A model generated the notes under the pieces. The model was not told the origin of the DNA, made no database searches, and saw only the letters and a list, made by a program, of their open reading frames with translations. DNA of 5,634 nt from Acidisphaera sp035272265 (GTDB lineage: Bacteria; Pseudomonadota; Alphaproteobacteria; Acetobacterales; Acetobacteraceae), in NCBI GenBank assembly GCA_035272265.1, contig DATEQV010000555.1, positions 1-5,634 on the forward strand. Reading direction: 5' to 3'. The number at the start of each line of letters is the position of its first letter. Within the stretch, counting starts at the first letter, position 1. The position numbers and the translations under genes were made by a program. This document shows positions 1 through 5,287 of this stretch, piece after piece.

Positions 1-80
1 ACATGCAGCAACACCGCGCCGTCGGGCCGCGTGAGGATCGCGTGGCGCTGCCAGATCTTGTCGAACAGCGACGCGCTCAT
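1..80 (-). CDS. LeuC/aconitase-type dehydratase large subunit, N-terminal fragment
   Basis: Only the first 26 codons lie in the window; the gene runs off the left edge. They read MSASLFDKIWQRHAILTR and continue PDGAVLLHV. This matches the start of 3-isopropylmalate dehydratase large subunits and related homoaconitase-type proteins, which begin with a 'TLFDKIWdxHvv...pdG..lLyiD' pattern. The family uses a [4Fe-4S] cluster for dehydration/rehydration of hydroxy-acids, but the cluster cysteines lie far downstream and cannot be checked. The ATG overlaps the TGA of the lyase gene as ATGA, so translation is probably coupled; a GGAGAAGG stretch lies about 8 nt upstream. Sitting beside a C-C lyase and an importer, rather than beside leuD/leuB, makes a catabolic paralogue (isomerase/dehydratase for an alkylmalate or tricarboxylate, such as 2,3-dimethylmalate dehydratase) at least as likely as leucine biosynthesis. 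Family assignment is fairly sure; the specific reaction is unknown. Confidence 0.72.
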   Translation of the reverse strand, partial: MSASLFDKIWQRHAILTRPDGAVLLH

Positions 81-958
81 TCGGCGGCGGCCTTCTCCGC
101 CGCGCGGAACTTGGTGCGATACGCGTCCCACTCGGCCGCACCCACGCGGGCGAAGGCGTCGCGCACCGTCAGGCCCCCGACCTCCGGATGCCGCCGCGTC
201 TTCTTCAGCTCGGCGAGCGCCGCATCGCCCGCGGCGATCACCGTCTTGAACATCAGGCCGGGCACGATGACGATCCGATATCCCATCGCCTCGGCGTCAT
301 CCAGCGGCACGTCCGGGCTCTTGCCCGCCTTCACCAGGTTGTACAGGCACGGGCCGTTCACGTGCTTCGGCACCGCCGCGACTTCCTCGATCGTCTGCGG
401 CGCCTCGAGGAACGCGATGTCCGCCCCGGCCGCCAGCGCCGCGTTGCAGCGCGCGACCGCCTCGTCGAACCCGGCCACCGCGCGGCTGTCGGTGCGGGCG
501 ATGACGACGAAATCCGGATCGACGCGAGCAGCAACCGCCGCACGGATCTTCGCCAGCCAGTCTTCGCGGAGCACGATCTGCTTGTCATCGAGATGGCCGC
601 ACTTCTTCGGGCTGACCTGGTCCTCGATATGGATGCCGGCCGTGCCGGCGCGGGCATGATCCTGCACCAGGCGCACCACGTTCAGCTCGTTGCCGTAGCC
701 GGTATCGGCATCGGCGATCACCGGCGCGTCCGCCGCGCGCACCAGCCGCGCCGCGTTGTCCACCATCTCGGTCGCCGTCACCAGGCCGTAATCGGGAAAC
801 CCCAGCGTCGCGGCGGTGCCCGCGCCGGTCATGTAGACGACGGGAAATCCCGCCTGCACCACCAGCCGCGCGGTGATCGCGTCGTACGCCCCGGGCGCGG
901 TCAGCATACGGTGCTCGCGAAGCAGGTTGCGCAGGTGCGCGGCGTGGCTGGCAGACAT
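77..958 (-). CDS. Isocitrate lyase/PEP mutase family C-C lyase (methylisocitrate/dimethylmalate lyase-like)
   Basis: A 293-residue protein, the normal length for short ICL/PEP-mutase family lyases with a Mg2+-dependent TIM barrel. Visible motifs are YMTGAGTAA (42-50, substrate loop), ADADTGYGN (82-90, metal-binding aspartates 83 and 85), IEDQ (111-114), the catalytic loop SPKKCGH (116-122, catalytic Cys120), IARTDS (153-158, substrate-binding Arg155) and FLEAP (183-187, Glu185). KKCGH is the hallmark of retro-aldol/Claisen lyases such as isocitrate lyase, 2-methylisocitrate lyase and 2,3-dimethylmalate lyase. It argues against PEP mutase or phosphonopyruvate hydrolase, which lack that cysteine. 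The expected chemistry is cleavage of a substituted malate or tricarboxylate into pyruvate, glyoxylate or propionate plus a second acid. The ATG is supported by a GAGGGAGA ribosome site 5-6 nt upstream. The gene lies 23 nt after the second permease and overlaps the LeuC-like gene. An oxaloacetate decarboxylase-like activity is also possible. Confidence 0.88.
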   Translation of the reverse strand: MSASHAAHLRNLLREHRMLTAPGAYDAITARLVVQAGFPVVYMTGAGTAATLGFPDYGLVTATEMVDNAARLVRAADAPVIADADTGYGNELNVVRLVQDHARAGTAGIHIEDQVSPKKCGHLDDKQIVLREDWLAKIRAAVAARVDPDFVVIARTDSRAVAGFDEAVARCNAALAAGADIAFLEAPQTIEEVAAVPKHVNGPCLYNLVKAGKSPDVPLDDAEAMGYRIVIVPGLMFKTVIAAGDAALAELKKTRRHPEVGGLTVRDAFARVGAAEWDAYRTKFRAAEKAAAE

Positions 959-963
959 GGCGT

Positions 964-971
964 TCTCCCTC
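964..971 (-). promoter_or_regulatory. Ribosome binding site of the lyase gene
   Basis: On the minus strand GAGGGAGA lies five nucleotides before the ATG at 958. It fixes this ATG as the start: the family-typical N-terminus follows directly, and the frame upstream belongs to the permease reading in another register. Confidence 0.6.
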
Positions 972-981
972 TCGTGGCAGG

Positions 982-1713
982 CTACCGGCGGCGGTCCAAG
1001 GCGAGCAAGCCGGCATTCATCGCGACCGCCGCGGCCACCACGATCACGGTGACGGACGTGGTCAACGCCACGTCGTGCGAGTTGATGCCGTTGATGATCA
1101 GGAACCCCAGCCCGCGCTACGAGGCGAACATCTCGCCGATCAGCACGCCGAGGAAGGTCAGCGCGAAGCCGATGCGCAGGCCGCTGGCGATCTCCGGCCA
1201 CACGGCCGGCGCCATCACGTGCAGCGCGGTGGCGCGCGGCGACAGCTGCATGGCCCGCGCGCTGCGCAGCAGCACGGGCGGCAGGTTGCGGATTCCCGCG
1301 AGCGTGAAGAGCGTCACCGGGATGATGCCGTGGATGACGCCAAACGCGACCTTGGCCGACATGCCCAGGCCGAACAGCAGCAGCATCACCGGATACAACG
1401 TGACCTTCGGGATCGTGTACAGCGAGGTCAGCAACGGCTCCGCCACCTCGCCCGCAAACCGCCGAACGCCGAGCAACAGGCCGAGCGCGACGCCCCCCAC
1501 GCCGGAGATCACCAGCGCAAGGGCGAACGCCTTGAGCGTGGCCTGCGCATGGCCCCAGAAGTCGGCAGAGCCGAGCAGATCGACGGCATACGCGAGCGTG
1601 CGCGCGGGCGGCGTGATCGCGGAGTCGCCTGCTTCCGACCACGCCGCATACCAGACCAGCCAGATCACTCCGAGCATGAGGCCGGTATTGCGAGTTCGCC
1701 GCAGCGCCAGCAT
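982..1713 (-). pseudogene. ABC transporter permease 2 (NitT/TauT/SsuC type), interrupted by an amber codon
   Basis: A binding-protein-dependent inner-membrane permease of about 243 codons that carries an in-frame TAG at codon 199 (1119-1117). Hydrophobic segments lie near residues 11-25, 62-82, 104-117 and 122-140. The cytoplasmic EAA-type loop, which docks on the ATPase, is recognisable around 145-173 (RSARAMQLSPRATALHVMAP). It is followed by GLRIGFALTFLGVLIGEMFAS, then the TAG, then RGLGFLIINGINSHDVALTT and a final hydrophobic helix (221-239) ending DRRR at a TAG at 984-982. The reading after the amber is clearly the genuine C-terminus, so a single C-to-T (CAG to TAG, Gln) or A-to-T (AAG, Lys) change could explain it. 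If the stop is real, the product loses its last helix and is probably non-functional unless an amber suppressor is present. The start chosen is the ATG at 1713, 13 nt after permease 1, with a weak GGGA-like site; a GTG directly before it is an alternative. Confidence 0.85.
1117..1119 (-). other. In-frame amber (TAG) codon in permease 2
   Basis: TAG occupies codon 199 between GEMFAS and RGLGFLI, where related permeases usually carry Gln, Lys or another residue. Forty-four further sense codons of convincing permease C-terminus follow in the same frame before the natural stop. Confidence 0.85.
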
Positions 1714-1726
1714 CACCGTCCCGCGC

Positions 1727-2486
1727 TCACAGCCCGCGCCGACGCAGCATGCGCCCCTCCCACCACGACAGCCCACCGTTCACGCCGGCCGCGACCAGCA
1801 GCACGAACAGCATCAGCGCGTACATCTTGCGGGTCTCGAAATTCTCGTAGGCGGAGGAGATGCTGTAGCCGAGCCCGCCCCCGGCCAGGATGAACCCCCC
1901 CCGCGATCACGCTGATGAACGCGTACGCGAAGGCGAGCTTCAGGCCGGTGAACAGGCTTGGCGAAATCGCCGGCAGCGTCACCAGCCGGAAGCTCGCAAC
2001 CGGCGACAGCCGATGCACCCGCGCCACGCGCAGCAGCACCCGCGGCACGCGGTCCAGCCCGGCGATGGTGCCGATCATCATCGCAGGCGTGCCGGCGATC
2101 GCCCCGATGACGATCAACGGAGCCGCGGTCAGGCCGAGCAATGCGACAAGCAGCGGGTAGAACACGAAGCTCGGCACCGAATACCAGCTCGCGAGCACCG
2201 GCTGGATCGCCGCCCGCAACCCCGGCCGCGCGTGCACGACCGCGCCGCACGCCAGCCCCAGCACGACGGACACCGCAAACCCCCCGCCGACCTCGGTCGC
2301 GGTACGCGCGGCGTCGCCCGCCAGCGTGCCGGCTGTCAGCAGCTTCCACAGCTCCGCGACCATCGCCGAGGGTGCGACCAGCGTTGTCGGTCTGACGAGC
2401 CCAAGCCGGCAGATCGCCTCCAGCGCGCCAAAGAAGATCGCCACGACCAACACGCGCAGGATGGCGGCGCGGGCGCGGCGGCTCAC
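1727..2486 (-). pseudogene. ABC transporter permease 1 (NitT/TauT/SsuC type) with a one-base frameshift at a G8 run
   Basis: The gene starts at a GTG (2486) overlapping the ATPase stop as GTGA. It would be 252 residues if one base is removed from the eight-G run at 1902-1895. Before the run are hydrophobic segments near residues 9-26, 66-84, 107-119 and 122-142. The EAA-type coupling loop follows at about 144-176 (LLRVARVHRLSPVASFRLVTLP), then GLKLAFAYAFISVIAG. At codons 195-197 the frame breaks. The correct continuation (FILAGGGLGYSISSAYENFE, then TRKMYALMLFVLLVAAGVNG and so on to RMLRRRGL) lies in the next frame and ends at a TGA at 1729-1727. The total of 760 bases, one more than a multiple of three, confirms a single extra base. 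Read literally, the product has 257 residues with a wrong arginine-rich 60-residue tail ending at 1713. With permease 2 it would form the membrane channel of the importer. Whether the lesion is biological or a homopolymer error is open. Confidence 0.87.
1895..1902 (-). other. G8 homopolymer, frameshift site in permease 1
   Basis: Eight consecutive C on the plus strand (G8 in the mRNA) sit exactly where the conserved permease reading passes from one frame to the next. Seven G would restore the frame as Ala-Gly-Gly-Phe-Ile. G8 is prone to sequencing error and replication slippage, and is also a possible site of transcriptional slippage. Confidence 0.85.
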
Positions 2487-3310
2487 CGGCCGAGCGCCTT
2501 CATCGATTCCGGGCGCAGCGACGACCACAGCCGCGCGGTGACCGTGCCGAACTCGGGCGCGGCGACGATGCGCGAGTCGCGCTCGCGCCCCCACCCGGTC
2601 TCGACCATGTCGATGAACCGCCCCGGCCGCGCGGACATGACGCCCACGCGGTCCGACAGCATCGCCGCCTCGTCCAGCGCATGCGTGATCAATACGATCG
2701 TGGCTCCGGTATCGCGCCACAGGCGCAACAGCTCGTCGCCCATCAGGAGGCGCGTTTGCTGATCCAGTGCCCCGAATGGCTCGTCCAGCAGGATCAGGTG
2801 CGGCTGCATCACCAGCGTGCGCGCGATGCACACGCGCTGGCGCATCCCACCCGACAGCTGCGCCGGATAGGCCCCCGCGAAGTCGCGCAGCCCCATGAAC
2901 CCCAGCGCGTAGTCCACGCGGCGCCGGGTCTCGCCCGCGTCGACGCCCACTCGGCGCAGTCCGAACGCGACGTTGTCGGCCACCGTCAGCCACGGGAACG
3001 ACGCGTCTTCCTGGAACACCACCCCGATCCCGTCGGGCACGGTGCCGCTGACGATCCTTCCCTCGAACTCCACGGTCCCTGCGGTCGGCGCGGACAACCC
3101 GGCCAGCGCGTCCAGCAGCGTCGACTTGCCGCACCCCGAGGGCCCGACCACCGAGAAGAACTCGCCGCGATTTATCGCCAGATCCACCGGCCCGAGCGCG
3201 TGCGTCGTCCGCGCGCCCTGATAGATCCGCGTGACACAAGTCAGCCTCGCATGTGGCGTGCATGACTGCGCGCCTGCCGCCTCCGAACGAAGGTCGCGAA
3301 GCCCCGTCAC
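2483..3310 (-). CDS. ABC transporter ATP-binding protein (NitT/TauT/SsuB type)
   Basis: A 275-residue cytoplasmic ATPase that would power the importer. All nucleotide-binding elements are present: Walker A GPSGCGKST (56-64), Q-loop Gln100 in VVFQED, signature LSGGMRQR (152-159), Walker B LILLDEP (172-178), D-loop region GALD, and H-loop His210 in LITHALDEA. The pattern QEDASFPWLTVADNVAFGL is typical of the nitrate/sulfonate/taurine ATPase group. The start is inferred as the GTG at 3310, which overlaps the binding-protein stop as GTGA. It is the only standard start codon in this frame upstream of the first conserved strand (LTCVTRIYQ, residues 23-31), and it mirrors the GTGA start of permease 1. 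It adds a 22-residue leader of no obvious function. The downstream stop overlaps the permease 1 GTG. The catalytic gene is intact although both partner permeases are broken. The substrate class cannot be told from the ATPase. Confidence 0.9.
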   Translation of the reverse strand: MTGLRDLRSEAAGAQSCTPHARLTCVTRIYQGARTTHALGPVDLAINRGEFFSVVGPSGCGKSTLLDALAGLSAPTAGTVEFEGRIVSGTVPDGIGVVFQEDASFPWLTVADNVAFGLRRVGVDAGETRRRVDYALGFMGLRDFAGAYPAQLSGGMRQRVCIARTLVMQPHLILLDEPFGALDQQTRLLMGDELLRLWRDTGATIVLITHALDEAAMLSDRVGVMSARPGRFIDMVETGWGRERDSRIVAAPEFGTVTARLWSSLRPESMKALGR

Positions 3311-4278
3311 TGCCTGAGGTCGGGCGGCAGGAACGACGTGTCCACCAGCTTCGACCAGTCGGGCTTGCCGGACATCTCGCCGACGATCGCCAGCCCCTCG
3401 ACCATGCGGTCCATGCCGTCGTAGTCGAGCCGCCCCGCCGACCAGTAGTTCACCGCGACCAGCTTCTTGAACACCGCGCGGTACAGGTCGTTGCGGTTGC
3501 TCGAATACGCCTTCGCCGTGATGTCGGCGGCCTCGTCCGGATGCGCCATGATGTAGGCGACGCCCTCCGCGCGCGCGGCGAGAAAGCCGCTCAGCTCGCG
3601 GGCGTTGGTCTTCGCGTAGTCCTCCGTCGTGACGGTCACCGTCTGCATCATGTTGGCCGGCAGCACGTCCTTCGCCCAGAACACCAGCTGCAGCTGGGCC
3701 TCGTTCTCGCTCCACACCGGCTCGCCGCACATCCCGGTGTCGATCGCCCCGTTCAGCACGGCGGTGACGTTCGCGCCGATGCCGCCGACGGGCACGAGCT
3801 TGACCGTCGACGCGTCGATCCCGTGCGCCTTCATCGCCATCAGGATCAGCATGTTGGTCACCGAGCCGGGCGAGGTGAAGCCGACCGTGTGGTGCTCGAT
3901 GTCCTTCAGCGCGTGCAGCGGCGAGCCCTTCTTGGCCATCCACAGGATGTCGCCGATCGAATCGACGCCGCCGCCGATGATCTTCAGCGGCAGGCCGTGA
4001 TCGGCGGCCTGCACCACCGCGGACAGCGCGATCTCGCCGAACGGCACTTCGCTCGCCAGCATGTTGCGCACCGACGTGCCGCCGCCCTGGGACGTCAGTA
4101 CGCCGGTGACCTCGACGCCGTGTGCGTGGAAGAAGCCCTTGGCCATCGCGACCGCATAGGGCGCGCCGTAGAAAGCCGCGCCCCAGTGCGTCACGGTGAT
4201 GGTCTGCGCGCGCGCCACGCCGGATATCGCACATGCGAACGCAAGCGCGACAGCCAGGAGCCGGCTCCAAAGGACCAT
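3307..4278 (-). CDS. ABC transporter substrate-binding protein, NMT1/SsuA-like, periplasmic
   Basis: A 323-residue secreted binding protein. Residues 1-24 form a Sec signal peptide: a short basic start, hydrophobic core LLAVALAFACAISGV, and an ARA cleavage site before Gln25. There is no lipobox at the predicted cleavage site. The mature part starts TITVTHWGAAFYGAPYAVA followed by MAKGFF (26-50), the usual first strand and helix of NMT1/THI5- and SsuA-like proteins. The ligand-binding hinge pattern is seen at SQGGGTSVRNML (63-74) and GFTSPGSVTNML (133-144). The family delivers sulfonates, nitrate, thiamine precursors, riboflavin, aromatic acids and others, so the ligand remains open. Downstream lyase and dehydratase genes suggest a hydroxy-acid or its precursor. 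The ATG has a strong AAGGGGGAA ribosome site five nucleotides upstream. As the first gene of the operon it follows the divergent control region directly. The reading frame is intact. Confidence 0.9.
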   Translation of the reverse strand: MVLWSRLLAVALAFACAISGVARAQTITVTHWGAAFYGAPYAVAMAKGFFHAHGVEVTGVLTSQGGGTSVRNMLASEVPFGEIALSAVVQAADHGLPLKIIGGGVDSIGDILWMAKKGSPLHALKDIEHHTVGFTSPGSVTNMLILMAMKAHGIDASTVKLVPVGGIGANVTAVLNGAIDTGMCGEPVWSENEAQLQLVFWAKDVLPANMMQTVTVTTEDYAKTNARELSGFLAARAEGVAYIMAHPDEAADITAKAYSSNRNDLYRAVFKKLVAVNYWSAGRLDYDGMDRMVEGLAIVGEMSGKPDWSKLVDTSFLPPDLRQ

Positions 4279-4283
4279 GCGCG

Positions 4284-4292
4284 TTCCCCCTT
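4284..4292 (-). promoter_or_regulatory. Ribosome binding site of the binding-protein gene
   Basis: AAGGGGGAA on the minus strand ends five nucleotides before the ATG at 4278. It is the strongest ribosome site in the window, in keeping with the usual excess of binding protein over the other transporter parts. Confidence 0.65.
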
Positions 4293-4297
4293 ATGCT

Positions 4298-4305
4298 CTT
4301 ATAAG
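4298..4305. promoter_or_regulatory. 8-bp AT palindrome CTTATAAG, candidate operator or -10 region
   Basis: This is a perfect palindrome about 20 bases upstream of the binding-protein start, in the only AT-rich patch of the control region. A related CTTAT half-site lies nearby at 4290-4294. It could be a GntR-type or other dimeric repressor half of an operator, or simply the minus-strand -10 (TATAAG). The short length keeps confidence low. Confidence 0.3.
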
Positions 4306-4318
4306 CTTGTCCCCAAGC
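4305..4318. repeat. Small inverted repeat GCTTG-N4-CAAGC
   Basis: Five-base perfect arms around a four-base loop sit directly beside the CTTATAAG palindrome. It may be part of an operator or a short hairpin in the 5' leader; it is too small to be a terminator. Confidence 0.35.
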
Positions 4319-4322
4319 AGAG

Positions 4323-4363
4323 CCTGTCCGGCCGTGCGGCGCAAGTTGGCACCTGTTCCGGCC
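4323..4363. repeat. Near-perfect direct repeat in the control region
   Basis: CCTGTCCGGCC (4323-4333) recurs as CCTGTTCCGGCC (4352-4363), identical except for one added T, with starts 29 bases apart (close to three helical turns). Tandem spacing of this sort is compatible with a regulator binding one face of the DNA upstream of ppk2 or the importer. It does not match the 11-base spacing of a PhoB box. Confidence 0.4.
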
Positions 4364-4401
4364 AGGCGTCCGAGTCATCGACAACCACGGGTTTTCGGCA
4401 C

Positions 4402-5241
4402 ATGGACTACCGCAAGACGTTCGCCGTCGCTCCCGGCTCCGCCGTCAAACTGGACAGCATCGACCCGTCGTACAAGGGCGAGCACGACGCGCACGACAAA
4501 GCCAAGCCGGAGATACAGGAGGCTGTCGAGCGGATGGACCGGCTGCAGTACCTGCTGTACGCTGACGCCAGCCGATCGCTGCTGATCGTGCTGCAGGCGC
4601 TCGACGCCGGCGGCAAGGACGGCACCGTCCGGCACCTGTTCACCGGCATGAACCCGCAGGGCACGCGGGTCGCCGCGTTCAAGGAGCCGACGCCCGCCGA
4701 ACTTGCCCACGACTTCCTGTGGCGCGCGCACCAGCGCGCACCGGCCCGTGGCGAGGTCGTGATCTTCAACCGCTCGCAGTACGAGGACGTGCTCGTCGTG
4801 CGCGTGCACAACCTCGTGCCGCGCGAGACGTGGTCGAGGCGCTACGAGCTGATCAACGGCTTCGAGAAGATGCTGTCCGACAACGGCACGTGCATCCTGA
4901 AATTCTACCTCCACATCAGCCCCGAAGAGCAGCTCGAACGATTCGAAAAGCGTCTCGACGACCCGATGCGGCGCTGGAAGATCAGCGAGAGCGACTATAC
5001 CGAGCGCAAGTTCTGGCCGGACTACATCGCGGCGTACGAGGACGCGCTCCGCCTGACCAGCACCGAGTGGGCGCCCTGGTATGTGATCCCGTCGAACCGC
5101 AAGTGGTTCCGCAATCTGGCGATCTCGCAGATCGTCGCCGACACGATGGACGACATGGGCCTGAAGCTGCCGGCGCCGCATGTCGATCTCGACGACATCC
5201 GCCGGAAGTACCACGCGGCCAAGCGCGAGCCGACGCAATAA
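4402..5241 (+). CDS. ppk2: Family-2 polyphosphate kinase (polyphosphate:nucleotide phosphotransferase)
   Basis: A 279-residue, single-domain PPK2 that transfers phosphate between polyphosphate and nucleoside mono- or diphosphates in the cytoplasm. A P-loop is formed by DAGGKDGT (68-75) after the strand SLLIVLQAL. The Walker B-like motif is FNRSQYEDVLVVRV (122-135), with Asn123, Arg124 and Glu128-Asp129 at the catalytic/metal site. LKFYLHISPEEQ (166-177) is the next core strand, and the basic lid is KRLDDPMRRWK (183-193). The 'FNRS.YEDVLV' form and an N-terminus running SIDPSYKG to KAKPEIQEAVERM fit the TIGR03709-like, class II/III-type group that can phosphorylate AMP and/or ADP, rather than the 'FDRSWYNR' class I form. 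The exact nucleotide preference is not decidable. The ATG at 4402 gives the usual family length; only a weak purine patch precedes it. It is transcribed away from the importer and converges on the PhnM-like gene. No lesion is seen. Confidence 0.93.
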   Translation: MDYRKTFAVAPGSAVKLDSIDPSYKGEHDAHDKAKPEIQEAVERMDRLQYLLYADASRSLLIVLQALDAGGKDGTVRHLFTGMNPQGTRVAAFKEPTPAELAHDFLWRAHQRAPARGEVVIFNRSQYEDVLVVRVHNLVPRETWSRRYELINGFEKMLSDNGTCILKFYLHISPEEQLERFEKRLDDPMRRWKISESDYTERKFWPDYIAAYEDALRLTSTEWAPWYVIPSNRKWFRNLAISQIVADTMDDMGLKLPAPHVDLDDIRRKYHAAKREPTQ

Positions 5242-5249
5242 GCCTGAAG

Positions 5250-5287
5250 CCGCGACGCAACTGCCGGGGCTTTGCACGGGATCGCGG
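5250..5287. terminator. Possible weak hairpin between convergent ppk2 and phnM
   Basis: CCGCGA (5250-5255) pairs perfectly with TCGCGG (5282-5287) across 26 bases, in the 46-base gap between two convergent stop codons. There is no T tract and the loop is long, so it is at best a poor intrinsic terminator. In such GC-rich sequence it may be chance. Confidence 0.2.

Larger units (their letters stand above)
4279..4401. promoter_or_regulatory. Divergent intergenic control region between importer operon and ppk2
   Basis: These 123 bases separate two divergent genes and must hold, or lie close to, both promoters. The segment at 4291-4310 is AT-rich against a very GC-rich background. It contains TATAAG on the minus strand, which could serve as a -10 element of the operon, but I see no convincing -35 at 16-18 bp. 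On the ppk2 side there is no clear -10 element and only a weak ribosome site. Possible operator elements (palindrome, hairpin, direct repeat) are listed separately. No regulator gene is visible in the window. Confidence 0.5.

Noticed and set aside
77..958. PEP mutase or phosphonopyruvate hydrolase, suggested by the nearby PhnM-like gene
   Set aside because: The KKCGH catalytic loop with Cys120 is the lyase signature, and PEP mutase-type enzymes lack it. The PhnM gene is also in a separate convergent unit.
188..1915. Long plus-strand open frames opposite the lyase and permeases
   Set aside because: Composition is dominated by Arg, His, Pro and Ala with no domain pattern. These are shadows of the minus-strand genes in high-GC sequence.
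3242..3263. ATG at 3263, ATG at 3252 or CTG at 3244 as the start of the ATPase
   Set aside because: Both ATGs are out of frame with the conserved core, and the second hits a stop within four codons. CTG is a rare start. The in-frame GTG at 3310, overlapping the previous stop, removes the need for an indel.
4323..4363. Pho box controlling ppk2
   Set aside because: The repeat unit CCTGT(T)CCGGCC does not match CTGTCAT and the spacing is about 29 bases rather than 11.
3253..4401. Long open frame on the plus strand running into ppk2 and across the binding-protein gene
   Set aside because: It is antisense to a well-supported secreted binding protein, is rich in His/Arg/Asp typical of reverse-strand reading of GC-rich codons, and shows no family resemblance. 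Only the part from 4402 is a real protein.
5242..5287. Strong bidirectional terminator
   Set aside because: There is only a six-base stem with a 26-base loop and no T tract on either strand, so it is kept as a low-confidence feature only.
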